Source: Betaproteobacteria bacterium
GTDB lineage: Bacteria > Pseudomonadota > Gammaproteobacteria > Burkholderiales > Usitatibacteraceae
Assembly: GCA_003105245.1 (NCBI GenBank)
Contig: PQAI01000208.1
Location: forward strand, 1 to 9,812
DNA length: 9,812 nt
Reading direction: 5' to 3'
Shown here: positions 1 through 8,987 of the stretch, in pieces
Layout: every line of letters starts with the position of its first letter
How positions within the stretch are numbered: the stretch's first letter is position 1
The notes under the pieces: generated by a model
The model's input: only the letters and a program-made list of their open reading frames with translations
What the model was told of the DNA's origin: nothing
The model's database searches: none
Position numbers and translations under genes: made by a program

Positions 1-1919
1 GTCACCGAGTCGAAGGCCGTGGAAAGGCGCTTGGCGGGCATGCCCTCGGAGAGCATCTTGAAGCGGCGGTTGGTGCGGAAGGGGTCGCCCTCCCCCGCGA
101 ACATGCGCGTGGGGTCCTCGTTCTCGCGCTTGAAGGCGAAGACGCCGGCCGTGAACGGGAAGGAGCCCGGCGCGTTCTCCAGCAGCAGCCACTTGAGGAG
201 CTCGCCGTGGTCCTCGAACCCCGGCAGCGCCACCTTGCGGATCTTGCTGCCCGAAAGCGTCCTGTGCGTGAGCGCGGTGCGGATCTCCCTGTCGCGGATC
301 TTCACCACGTACTCGTCGCCGGCGTAGGACTCGCGCATGCGCGGCCACATGTCCAGGAGCTTGCGGGAGCGGTTGTCGAGCTTGCCCTCGCGATCGGCGG
401 CCAGCGCCTCGAGGTTGGCGTTCGAGTCCTTGCACTCGTCGGCGAGCATCCTGCGGGCGGCCTGCAGGCTCTGGCGCTCGCGCGCGATCCTCGCCTGCGC
501 GGCGGCGTGCCGCTTGTAGCCGCGCACCGTGTCGGCGATGTCGGCCAGATAGCGCGTGCGCTGGGGCGGCACCACGGGCGTCTGGTTCGTGCTGTGGCGC
601 GTCAAGACGGCCGGCAGGCGCGAGGCGCCGGCCTTCAGGCCCAGGTCCTTCAGCTTCGGCAGGATCGCCTGGTAGAGCGCCGTCACGCCGTCGTCGTTGA
701 AGCGCGCGGCCATGGTGCCGAAGACGGGCATCGCTTCCGGGCTCTGGCCAAAGGCCTGGCGGTTGCGCTGCACCTGCTTGGCCACGTCGCGCAGGGCGTC
801 CGCCGCGCCCTTGCGGTCGAACTTGTTGATGGCCACGAAGTCGGCGAAGTCCAGCATGTCGATCTTCTCGAGCTGGCTCGCGGCGCCGTACTCCGGCGTC
901 ATCACGTAGAGGCTAGCGTCCACGTGCTTCACGATCGCGGCGTCGCCCTGCCCGATGCCGGAGGTCTCCACCACGATGAGGTCGAAGCCCGCGCACTTGC
1001 AGGCGGCCACCACGTCCGGCAGCGCCTGCGAGAGCTCGTTGCCCGCTTCCCGCGTGGCGAGCGAGCGCATGTAGACGCGCGGGCCCTTCGACCACGGGTT
1101 GATGGCGTTCATGCGGATGCGGTCGCCCAGCAGCGCCCCGCCGCTCTTCCGGCGCGAGGGATCGATGGAGACGACGGCGATCGAGAGCGAGTCGTCCAGG
1201 TCCAGGCGCAGCCGGCGCACCAGCTCGTCGGTGAGGCTCGACTTGCCCGCCCCGCCCGTGCCCGTGATGCCGAGCACCGGCACCCTGCGCGTCGCGGCCC
1301 GGGCCAACATCGCCTTGTGCAGCGCCGGGTCCGCCTTGCCGAGCTCGAGCGCCGTGATGAGCCTCGCCAGCGCCCGCCACCGCTTCGTGGTGTCGGACAC
1401 GGTGTCAGACACCGAGTCTGACACCGCGAGGGCGTCGAGGGCCTTCGGAGCCTGCGGCGAGAGGTCGACGTCGGTGTCGTGCAGGATCGAGCCGATCATG
1501 CCGTTCAGCCCCAGGAGCTGGCCGTCCTCCGGCGAGAAGAGGCGCGTCACGCCGTAGTCGTGCAGCTCCTTCACCTCCGCCGGCACGATCACGCCGCCGC
1601 CGCCGCCGAACACCTTGATGCCCTCGCCGCCACGCTGGCGCAGCAGGTCCATCATGTACTTGAAGAACTCGACGTGGCCGCCCTGGTAGCTGGAGACCGC
1701 GATGCCCTGCGCGTCCTCGTGCAGCGCCGCGGTCACGATCTCCTCCACCGACCGGTTGTGGCCGAGGTGGATCACCTCCGCGCCCATGGACTGCAGGATG
1801 CGCCGCATGATGTTGATGCTGGCGTCGTGCCCGTCGAAGAGGGAGGCGGCGGTGACGATCCGCACCTTCTGGGTCGGCTTGTAGGTCGCGAGCTTCTTGC
1901 GCACGGACAGGTCGGTCAT
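1..1919 (-). CDS. icmF: Fused isobutyryl-CoA mutase IcmF (3' end outside window)
   Basis: Adenosylcobalamin-dependent enzyme that interconverts isobutyryl-CoA and n-butyryl-CoA, with a G-protein chaperone fused between its B12-binding and substrate-binding parts. The visible 639 codons show three regions. Residues about 1-155 are the B12-binding domain, with the DGHDA motif whose His31 should be the lower cobalt ligand. Residues about 213-430 are a MeaB/MeaI-like GTPase with Walker A GTGGAGKS at 220-227, an ETSGIGQGD segment and NKFD at 365-368. The linker then leads into the start of the substrate TIM barrel (GEGDPFRTNRR, then AFDSV at the edge). Full-length family members have roughly 1,090 residues, so about 450 are missing at the left edge. 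The ATG at 1919 has GAGGAG eight bases upstream, and MTDLS is followed directly by the conserved domain. One oddity is that residues 166-177 read VSDSVSDTVSDT, encoded by a palindromic repeat in the linker before the GTPase. The reading frame is intact wherever I checked it. It is divergent from the AraC-family gene. Confidence 0.95.
   Translation of the reverse strand, partial: MTDLSVRKKLATYKPTQKVRIVTAASLFDGHDASINIMRRILQSMGAEVIHLGHNRSVEEIVTAALHEDAQGIAVSSYQGGHVEFFKYMMDLLRQRGGEGIKVFGGGGGVIVPAEVKELHDYGVTRLFSPEDGQLLGLNGMIGSILHDTDVDLSPQAPKALDALAVSDSVSDTVSDTTKRWRALARLITALELGKADPALHKAMLARAATRRVPVLGITGTGGAGKSSLTDELVRRLRLDLDDSLSIAVVSIDPSRRKSGGALLGDRIRMNAINPWSKGPRVYMRSLATREAGNELSQALPDVVAACKCAGFDLIVVETSGIGQGDAAIVKHVDASLYVMTPEYGAASQLEKIDMLDFADFVAINKFDRKGAADALRDVAKQVQRNRQAFGQSPEAMPVFGTMAARFNDDGVTALYQAILPKLKDLGLKAGASRLPAVLTRHSTNQTPVVPPQRTRYLADIADTVRGYKRHAAAQARIARERQSLQAARRMLADECKDSNANLEALAADREGKLDNRSRKLLDMWPRMRESYAGDEYVVKIRDREIRTALTHRTLSGSKIRKVALPGFEDHGELLKWLLLENAPGSFPFTAGVFAFKRENEDPTRMFAGEGDPFRTNRRFKMLSEGMPAKRLSTAFDSV
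1389..1425. repeat. REP-like palindromic repeat cluster inside icmF
   Basis: Three adjacent units share the GTGTC-N-GACAC pattern: GGTGTCGGACAC (1389-1400), the perfect 13-base palindrome GGTGTCAGACACC (1401-1413), and GAGTCTGACACC (1414-1425). Positions 1401-1410 and 1416-1425 are exact reverse complements, giving a 10-bp stem with a 5-base loop. The block lies in frame in icmF and encodes VSDSVSDTVSDT on the minus strand. Short GGTGTC/GACACC palindromes of this kind are, in my recollection, dispersed repeats in some proteobacterial genomes, and similar REP families are mobilised by RAYT (IS200-like tyrosine) transposases. No transposase is in this window and I see no second copy of the block here, so the REP assignment is inference. 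The repeat structure itself is directly visible. Confidence 0.7.
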
Positions 1920-1927
1920 GGCGGGGA

Positions 1928-1933
1928 CTCCTC
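1928..1933 (-). promoter_or_regulatory. Ribosome binding site of icmF
   Basis: On the minus strand GAGGAG ends eight bases before the ATG at 1919. This is a strong Shine-Dalgarno match at normal spacing and it fixes the icmF start. Confidence 0.75.
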
Positions 1934-1945
1934 GGTCGTGCCGCC

Positions 1946-1975
1946 ATCATAGGCCAGGCGCCCCCGCGGGCTCCA
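1946..1975 (-). promoter_or_regulatory. Candidate sigma70-type promoter of icmF
   Basis: Read on the minus strand, TATGAT (1951-1946) is a five-of-six match to the -10 consensus and lies about 27 bases before the icmF start. A weak TGGAGC (1975-1970; three of six to TTGACA) sits 18 bases upstream of it. A good -10 with a poor -35 suits an activator-dependent promoter. Transcription would begin near 1939, leaving a leader of about 20 bases that contains the ribosome site. This is a consensus match only. Confidence 0.4.
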
Positions 1976-1993
1976 TGTTCCCCGCGGACGCAA

Positions 1994-2015
1994 ATCGTGC
2001 AAAAATTGCCACGAT
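1994..2015. promoter_or_regulatory. Inverted repeat in the icmF/AraC divergent region, possible operator
   Basis: ATCGTGCAA (1994-2002), a three-base AAA spacer and TTGCCACGAT (2006-2015) form a near-perfect inverted repeat, with one extra C at 2009. It sits in the only A+T-rich patch of the gap and runs into the presumed AraC start codon at 2014. The nine bases ATCGTGCAA recur at 2063-2071, inside the first codons of the regulator. Its centre would lie about 65 bases upstream of the predicted icmF transcription start, a common place for an activator site. It would also overlap the regulator's own start region. Operator function is inference. Confidence 0.35.
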
Positions 2016-3084
2016 GAAGCGCGCCTCCATCCCCCATTCGGCCGCAGGCACGGATCGCCAGGATCGTGCAACCGTCGCCGTGGGCTTCGTGACCGGGCTC
2101 CTCTCGGGCCTGGCACGCCGGGGCCTGGACGCCTCCACGCTGCTGCGCGCGGCGGGCATCGACCCGGCCGTGCTCGCCGATCCGGCGGCCCGGGTGCCGC
2201 TCGCCTCCTATGCCGCGCTCTATGGCGAGGTGATCCGGGTCCACGGCGACGAGGCCTTCGGGCTCTTCGCCGCGCCGCTGCGCCCGGGAACCTTCGAGTT
2301 CCTCTGCCGCGGCACGGTCGGGGCCGCGCGGCTGGGAGAAGCCCTCGACCGCGCAGGGCGATTCCTGGCGCTGGTGCTCCCGGAGCTGCGCGTGAGCGTG
2401 GAGCGCAATGGCCCCACGGCGCGCCTGGTCTTTGCCGAGGTGAAGCCGCTGGCGAGGCGGCCGGCCGACCCCTGCCGCGTGTTCGCCTTCGAATGGCTGC
2501 TTCGCCTGCTGCACGCGCTGGCCTGCTGGCTCGCGGGCCGCGCGCTGCCGCTCGGTGCCGTGCGCTTTCCCTACCCCCGCCCCGCCCACGCCGCGGACTA
2601 CGGCCTCATCTACACCGAGCACTCGACCTTCGGCGGCCGGGCGCTGGAGGCCACGCTGGACGCGAGCCTCCTCGACCTGCCGGTGCGCCGCGACGAGTCC
2701 GACCTGGCGGCCTTCCTCGAGGGCGCCCCCGGCAAGATCACGATGCTCTACCGGCGCGACCGGGAACTGGCCGGGAACCTGCGCGCGATCCTCGCCGAAG
2801 CGCTGCCGCGCGCCGTGGGGCTTGAAGAAGCGGCGCGCGGGCTCCACCTGTCGCCGAGGACGCTGCATCGCCGCCTGCAGGACGAGGGCACGAGCTTCCG
2901 CGCGATCAAGGACGCCCTGCGGCGCGACCTCGCCACGGCGAGGCTCGCGAAGCCCGGAGAGAGTGTCGCGCGCGTGGCGGCCGAGCTGGGCTATTCGGAG
3001 CCTTCCGCCTTCTTCCGCGCCTTCCAGGGCTGGACGGGCGAGGCCCCGAGCGCCTGGCGACGGCGGGTCCTCGGCCGGCGTTGA
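2014..3084 (+). CDS. AraC-family transcriptional regulator with arabinose_bd-type N-terminal domain
   Basis: A DNA-binding regulator of 356 residues, the usual size for the OruR/ArgR-like AraC subgroup. Residues about 25-215 look like the arabinose_bd-type effector domain (GFVTGLLSGLARRGLD, then LRAAGID, and the LRPGTFEFLCRG segment at 89-100). The C-terminus carries two helix-turn-helix units: residues about 268-289 (GLEEAARGLHLSPRTLHRRL) and about 317-339. The AraC signature GYSEPSAFFRAFQGWTGEAP is at 326-345. The start is uncertain: ATG 2014 has no clear ribosome site. An in-frame ATG lies upstream at 1975, and GTG 2080 lies just before the conserved domain. It is transcribed away from icmF and shares its 94-bp upstream region. 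I therefore infer that it controls icmF and probably itself, perhaps responding to an acyl-CoA or fatty acid. The effector cannot be read from the sequence. Confidence 0.88.
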   Translation: MKRASIPHSAAGTDRQDRATVAVGFVTGLLSGLARRGLDASTLLRAAGIDPAVLADPAARVPLASYAALYGEVIRVHGDEAFGLFAAPLRPGTFEFLCRGTVGAARLGEALDRAGRFLALVLPELRVSVERNGPTARLVFAEVKPLARRPADPCRVFAFEWLLRLLHALACWLAGRALPLGAVRFPYPRPAHAADYGLIYTEHSTFGGRALEATLDASLLDLPVRRDESDLAAFLEGAPGKITMLYRRDRELAGNLRAILAEALPRAVGLEEAARGLHLSPRTLHRRLQDEGTSFRAIKDALRRDLATARLAKPGESVARVAAELGYSEPSAFFRAFQGWTGEAPSAWRRRVLGRR

Positions 3085-3105
3085 GCCGGGCGGGATGCCG
3101 CGACC

Positions 3106-3135
3106 TGAGTACAATTCAACCCATTCCAGGAAAGG
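3106..3135 (+). promoter_or_regulatory. Possible -10 box and ribosome binding site before the 130-residue gene
   Basis: TACAAT (3110-3115) lies in the 56-bp gap after the AraC-family stop and matches the -10 consensus at five of six bases. I find no convincing -35 box at 16-18 bases. AGGAAAGG (3128-3135) is a good Shine-Dalgarno sequence five bases before the ATG at 3141. The ribosome site is well supported; the promoter is weak, and read-through from the regulator gene is possible. Confidence 0.4.
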
Positions 3136-3140
3136 CCACC

Positions 3141-3533
3141 ATGTTCGACGCGATCTCCATTCCCTTCGGCTCCAAGATGCTCTTCAACACGGTGAAGCTG
3201 AAACCGGGCGTGAGCATGGACGACGTCGAGCTCGCCCTCGGCGAGATGTGCAACACGGTCAAGAACACCTACGGCGGCGACAAGGGCGGGTTCATCGCCG
3301 GCCAGGTGTTCAAGTTCTCCGGCTTCGCCTCCGCCGAGGGCTCGCTCACCGCGCCCAAGGGTGCCGACGACCACATCGTGATCGTCACCTACTGGAGGTC
3401 CTTCGAGGAGCACGAGCGCTCGCACGCCGACCACGTGTTCAAGGAGAAATTCGCCGCGCTCGCGAGGATGTGCACCGACACCCAGGAGCTGGGTTACGAG
3501 CTGCTCTGGCAGGGCGTGCCGGAAACCGAGTAG
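3141..3533 (+). CDS. Conserved small protein, possible dimeric alpha/beta-barrel fold, function unknown
   Basis: A 130-residue soluble protein with no signal peptide or membrane segment. The ATG at 3141 is supported by AGGAAAGG just upstream; an in-frame ATG at 3081 overlaps the stop of the regulator gene and is less likely. The sequence alternates strand-like and helix-like stretches. A histidine-rich segment follows an aromatic strand near the C-terminal third (VTYWRSFEEHERSHADHVF, about residues 82-100, with His91, His95 and His98). This layout recalls ABM-type ferredoxin-like domains and the W-x(n)-HE-x(2)-H region of sulfur oxygenase reductase, but the resemblance is faint and I would not assign an activity. 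The stop lies six bases before the carboxylase start, so the two are surely co-transcribed and probably translationally coupled, which suggests a linked role. The gene is well supported; the family is not. Confidence 0.8.
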   Translation: MFDAISIPFGSKMLFNTVKLKPGVSMDDVELALGEMCNTVKNTYGGDKGGFIAGQVFKFSGFASAEGSLTAPKGADDHIVIVTYWRSFEEHERSHADHVFKEKFAALARMCTDTQELGYELLWQGVPETE

Positions 3534-3539
3534 CGCCCC

Positions 3540-5509
<1,970 letters not shown>

Positions 5510-5513
<4 letters not shown>

Positions 5514-6562
5514 GCGACGGTCACGTCCTTCGAGAGGTAGACGTCCTGGATGGCGTTCAGGAGCGCCACCCCCTCCTTCGTCGGCTTCTGGAACGCCTTG
5601 CGGCCGGAGATGAGGCCCATGCCGCCGGCGCGCTTGTTGATCACCGCCGTGCGCACGGCCTGCGCGAGGTCGCCCGCGCCCTTGGACTCGCCCCCGGAGT
5701 TGATGAGGCCCGCGCGGCCCATGTAGCAGCCGGCCACCTGGTAGCGCACGAGGTCGATGGGGTGGCTCGTGGTGAGCTCCGAGTAGACCTTCGGGTGGGT
5801 CTTGGCGAACTTGATCGCGTCGAACCCGCCGTTGTTCTCGGCCATCTTCTGCTTGATGATGTCGGCCTCGATCGTCACGCCCAGGTGGTTGGCCTGGCTC
5901 GTGAGGTCGGCGGCCACGTGGTAGTCGACGCCGTCCTTCTTGAAGGCGGAGTTGCGCAGGTAGCACCACAGGAACGTCGCGAGCCCCAGCTCGTGCGCGC
6001 GGTGGAACGCCTGCGAGATCTCCCAGATCTGCCGGCGCGATTCCGGCGAGCCGAAGTACACCGTGGCGCCCACGGCCACCGCCCCCATGTCGAAGGCCTG
6101 CTCGACGCTCGCGAAGAGGCTCTGGTCGTAGGTGTTGGGGTAGGACAGGAACTCGTTGTGGTTGATCTTCACCACGAACGGGATGCGGTGCGCGTAGCGG
6201 CGCGAGACGGCGCCCAGCACGCCCAGCGTCGAGGCCACGCCGTTGCAGCCGCCCTCGATCGCGAGCTTCACGATGCCCTCGGGGTCGAAGAGGGCCGGGT
6301 TGGGCGCGAAGGACGCGCCCGCGGAGTGCTCGATGCCCTGGTCGACGGGCAGCAGCGACAGGTAGCCCGTGCCCGCGAGGCGCCCGTGGTTGAAGAGCGA
6401 CGCGAGGGCGCGCATCACGGAGGGCTTGCGGTCCGTGATGGCGACGACGCGGTCGAGGAAATCGGGCCCCGGCAGGTGCAGGCTCGACTTCGGGATGCCC
6501 TTGCAGGCGTGGGTGAGGAGGGATTCGGCTTCGGCGCCGAGCAAGCTGGCGATGTCGGTCAT
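5510..6562 (-). CDS. fbaB: Class I fructose-bisphosphate aldolase, DhnA/FbaB type
   Basis: Schiff-base aldolase that reversibly cleaves fructose 1,6-bisphosphate to glyceraldehyde 3-phosphate and dihydroxyacetone phosphate in glycolysis and gluconeogenesis. The 350 residues match E. coli FbaB in length and nearly end to end. Matching stretches are MTDIASLLG at the N-terminus, [20 protein letters not shown] at 60-79, [11 protein letters not shown] at 119-129, SYPNTYDQ at 140-147, [16 protein letters not shown] at 201-216, [14 protein letters not shown] at 233-246 and [13 protein letters not shown] further on. The Schiff-base lysine is most likely Lys237 in IIKQKM. The ATG at 6562 follows GGAG by six bases; upstream in-frame starts only add a non-homologous leader. 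It lies 83 bp downstream of the dehydrogenase on the same strand and may be read from that operon or from its own promoter. Its stop overlaps that of the convergent carboxylase gene. Confidence 0.95.
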
Positions 6563-6645
6563 GGCGGTCTCCGGAATTCGCGCAGGCGAGATTTCCAGAG
6601 TGCGACGGCCAGGCGCCGGCCGCAATCCCCCACCCTTGACCCGGA
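6563..6645. other. 83-bp spacer between the dehydrogenase and fbaB
   Basis: On the minus strand it holds the fbaB ribosome site (GGAG, complement of 6569-6572). It also contains a GC-rich inverted repeat: CGGCC at 6606-6610 pairs with GGCCG at 6618-6622 around a seven-base loop. No T-run follows the hairpin in either direction, so it does not look like an intrinsic terminator. I see no convincing promoter. The hairpin could attenuate or protect a read-through transcript, but that is speculation. Confidence 0.4.
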
Positions 6646-7617
6646 TCAGGAAAGCGTGCGAACGAGGGGCTTGCCGGCGAGCCAGGCCTCGAGGCACTCG
6701 ACCATGCCGCGGGCGAACTTCTCGTACACGGGGGCGGCGACGAAGCCGACGTGCGGAGTGAGCACCGCGTTGGGAAGCTTCGCGAGGGGATTTCCGGCCG
6801 GAAGCGGCTCCTCGTCGAACACGTCCACGGCGGCCATGCCGGGCCGCCCCGCCTTCAGGGCCGCGGGCAGCGCCGCCATGTCGACGAGCGTGGAGCGCGC
6901 GGTGTTCACGAGGATGGAATCGGGCCGCATCGTGGCGAGGCGCCCGGCATCGAGCAGCCCGCGGGTGGCATCCGAAGGCACGAGGTGCAGGCTCACGACC
7001 TTCGAGGTGGCCAGCAGCTCCTCGAGCGAGACGGCCTTCGCCCCGCCCTGCGCCGCGCGCTCCGCCGTCATGTGCGGGCTCCAGGTGACGACCTCCATGC
7101 CGAAGGCGGCGCCGACGCGCCCGACCCGCTGGCCGATCTCGCCGAAGCCGATGAGGCCCAGGCGCTCGCCCTTGAGGATGGAGGCGAGCGGCCCGCCGTC
7201 GCGCCAGCGCCCCTGCCGCACCAGCGCCATCCCCGCCTCCAGGCGGCGCGATGCCGCGAGGATGAGCGCCCAGGCGTGCTCGGTGGTGCTGTCCTTGCCC
7301 GGGTCCTTGTCGGTGTGGCTCACGGGAATGCCGCGCGCGGCGAAGGCGGCCGCGTCGAGCTGCGTGTTGCGAACGCCCGTGTACACGAGGTACTTGAGCT
7401 TCGGCAGCTTCGCCAGCAGGTCCGCCTTGAACGGCGTGCGGTCGCGCACCACGGCGATGGCGTCGGCCTCGCCGATGGCGGCCATGAGCGCGTCCCCGCG
7501 CAGCTTCTCGTGGTGCACCAGCACGCTCGCCGCGCGGTCGATGGCCGACCAGTCGGCCAGGCGGCGCATGGCCTGCTCGTAGTCGTCGAGGACGACGATC
7601 AGCGGGCGCGAGCTCAT
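6646..7617 (-). CDS. D-2-hydroxyacid dehydrogenase, NAD(P)-dependent
   Basis: Soluble oxidoreductase of 323 residues that interconverts a D-2-hydroxyacid and the 2-oxoacid, from the D-isomer-specific (phosphoglycerate dehydrogenase-like) family and of usual length. The split substrate domain (residues about 1-100 and 290-323) surrounds a Rossmann nucleotide domain. The dinucleotide loop GLIGFGEIG is at 154-162. The expected catalytic residues are present: Arg241 in [10 protein letters not shown], Glu270 in DVFDEEP and His289 in LTPHVG. The N-terminal [15 protein letters not shown] and VRDRTPF segments are typical of the subgroup annotated simply as D-2-hydroxyacid dehydrogenase, whose substrates vary. 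The ATG at 7617 overlaps the stop of the upstream PrpD-family gene as ATGA, so the two are translationally coupled. That coupling suggests the dehydrogenase acts on a product or precursor of the PrpD-family enzyme; the substrate is unknown. Confidence 0.92.
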   Translation of the reverse strand: MSSRPLIVVLDDYEQAMRRLADWSAIDRAASVLVHHEKLRGDALMAAIGEADAIAVVRDRTPFKADLLAKLPKLKYLVYTGVRNTQLDAAAFAARGIPVSHTDKDPGKDSTTEHAWALILAASRRLEAGMALVRQGRWRDGGPLASILKGERLGLIGFGEIGQRVGRVGAAFGMEVVTWSPHMTAERAAQGGAKAVSLEELLATSKVVSLHLVPSDATRGLLDAGRLATMRPDSILVNTARSTLVDMAALPAALKAGRPGMAAVDVFDEEPLPAGNPLAKLPNAVLTPHVGFVAAPVYEKFARGMVECLEAWLAGKPLVRTLS

Positions 7618-8984
7618 CCCCGCCCCGCCGCGACGACCTGCGCGACGCTTCCCGCCGCGCCGAGGTTCCAGCACGCCGCGATGAGCTCTCCCGCGCGGGC
7701 CGCCCCGATGACCGGATCGGCCAGCCCGTGGAACTTGGCCTCCAGGTCCGCGTCCGTCATGGGCCGCTCGAGCGAGCCGATGGCGTGCTCGACGAACACG
7801 CGCTCGCGGCGGCCGTCCTTCATCACCGCCGTCACGTCCGCCGCGGCCTCGTCGATGGAATCGTCGACAGTGGCCACGACCTTGCGCCGCAGCGCCGTCA
7901 CGTCCTCGCGCGTCACGATGGCGTCGTCGTACTCGCCCTCCCCGGCGCGCCCGAAGACGAGCCCCGCCGCGAAGCCGTGGTAGACGCTGAACTTGCCCTG
8001 CAGCCCGTCCTGCGGCTCCTTCTTGCCCGTGAGCTCGAGCACGAGCGAGTGCACCTTGAGCTCGATGCGCTCGACGTCCGCGGCCTGCACGCCGCGCGCG
8101 CGAAGCTGCACCGCCGCGTCGATCGTGGGGTGGATCACGATGCCGCAGGCGAACGGCTTGTAGGTGTTGAAGGAGATCTCGAAGCGCCTGCCCAGCTCGT
8201 CGGTGGCCTCGTTCCAGTCGCACTTCGTGGAGACCACCTGCGCGTAGCCGCGCGCGGCCTCGATGGACCTGGGGCTCGAGGTGAAGCCGTGCTTCGCCAG
8301 GAGCGCCGAGAGCAGCCCCGCGCGCGCGGCGCCGCCCGGGTGGAAGGGCTTGGTCATGGTGCCGAACTGCTCGCGCATCCCCACGGGCTGCGAGGCGGCG
8401 ATTCCCAGCGCCATGGCCGTCCTCTCCTCGTCCAGGCCCAGGAGGCGCGCGCATCCCGCCGCGGCCCCCAGCGTGCCGGTGGAACCGGTGATGTGCCATC
8501 CCCGGTCGTAATGGTCGGGGTACATGACGTTGCCCAGCCGGCAGGAGACGTCGATGCCCAGCACCAGCGCGTCGATCACCTGCCGCCCCGTGGCGCCGGT
8601 CACCTCCGCCAGCGCGAGGAGCGCCGAGGCGACGGGACCGGCCGGGTGGATGATCGTCTTGAGGTGCGTGTCGTCGAAGTCGAACGTGTGCGAGCTGATG
8701 CCGTTCACCAGCGCCGCGCTCGCCATGTCCAGCCGCTCCTTCCGGCCCAGGACCGTCGCCTGCGGGGCCGGCTGCAGCATGGCGGCCGCGTCGATCGCGG
8801 CCTGCGCCGCCTCGTGGCGCGCGGCGCCCACCGCGCAGCCCGTCCAGTTGAGGAAGGTGCGGTGCGCCTCGTGGTCGACCGCGTCGCTCCAGCCCCGCGA
8901 GGGGTGGGTGGCGACGAACTTCGCGAGCGTTCGCGTGACGGGCGGCGCGTTCGCGTCCGCCTGGACCTGCGTGTTGCGTGCCAT
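7614..8984 (-). CDS. MmgE/PrpD family protein
   Basis: A 456-residue soluble protein of the MmgE/PrpD superfamily, which includes 2-methylcitrate dehydratase, cis-aconitate decarboxylase and iminodisuccinate epimerase; all act on small di- or tricarboxylates. The helical N-terminal domain covers residues about 15-265, with FDFDDTH at 101-107, [20 protein letters not shown] at 162-181 and [20 protein letters not shown] at 210-229. The C-terminal alpha/beta domain starts near 270, with [17 protein letters not shown] at 275-291. Length is normal and the domains are complete. It is not clearly the propionate-pathway PrpD: no prpB, prpC or acnD is adjacent. I therefore leave the reaction open, with dehydratase, epimerase or decarboxylase all possible. 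The ATG at 8984 follows the binding-protein stop by three bases, with a GGAAAA ribosome site inside that gene's end. Its own stop overlaps the dehydrogenase start. Confidence 0.92.
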   Translation of the reverse strand: MARNTQVQADANAPPVTRTLAKFVATHPSRGWSDAVDHEAHRTFLNWTGCAVGAARHEAAQAAIDAAAMLQPAPQATVLGRKERLDMASAALVNGISSHTFDFDDTHLKTIIHPAGPVASALLALAEVTGATGRQVIDALVLGIDVSCRLGNVMYPDHYDRGWHITGSTGTLGAAAGCARLLGLDEERTAMALGIAASQPVGMREQFGTMTKPFHPGGAARAGLLSALLAKHGFTSSPRSIEAARGYAQVVSTKCDWNEATDELGRRFEISFNTYKPFACGIVIHPTIDAAVQLRARGVQAADVERIELKVHSLVLELTGKKEPQDGLQGKFSVYHGFAAGLVFGRAGEGEYDDAIVTREDVTALRRKVVATVDDSIDEAAADVTAVMKDGRRERVFVEHAIGSLERPMTDADLEAKFHGLADPVIGAARAGELIAACWNLGAAGSVAQVVAAGRG

Positions 8985-8987
8985 CGG

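Noticed and set aside
207..1421. Plus-strand open frame of about 400 codons opposite icmF
   Set aside because: Antisense shadow of icmF. Its translation is dominated by A, R, H, G and V from the GC-rich complement and shows no recognisable domain, while the minus strand carries clear B12 and GTPase motifs.
1897..2013. Upstream extension of the AraC-family protein to an in-frame ATG at 1897
   Set aside because: It would overlap the icmF start and its ribosome site, and the added residues are non-homologous and rich in Arg and Pro. ATG 2014 is preferred.
3075..3089. CCGGC-GTTGA-GCCGG hairpin over the AraC-family stop codon
   Set aside because: The stem is only five base pairs and no T-run follows, so it does not qualify as an intrinsic terminator; such short GC palindromes are expected by chance here.
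6601..6624. GC-rich hairpin between the dehydrogenase and fbaB considered as a terminator
   Set aside because: No T-run follows on the minus strand, and fbaB follows in the same direction. It is kept only as a spacer note.
6563..6697. N-terminal extension of fbaB by 45 codons
   Set aside because: FbaB homology begins exactly at MTDIASLLG (6562), which has its own ribosome site. The extension is low-complexity and overlaps the end of the dehydrogenase gene.
5762..7983. Two long plus-strand open frames opposite fbaB, the dehydrogenase and PrpD
   Set aside because: Shadow frames of three strongly supported minus-strand genes; no ribosome site or domain supports them.
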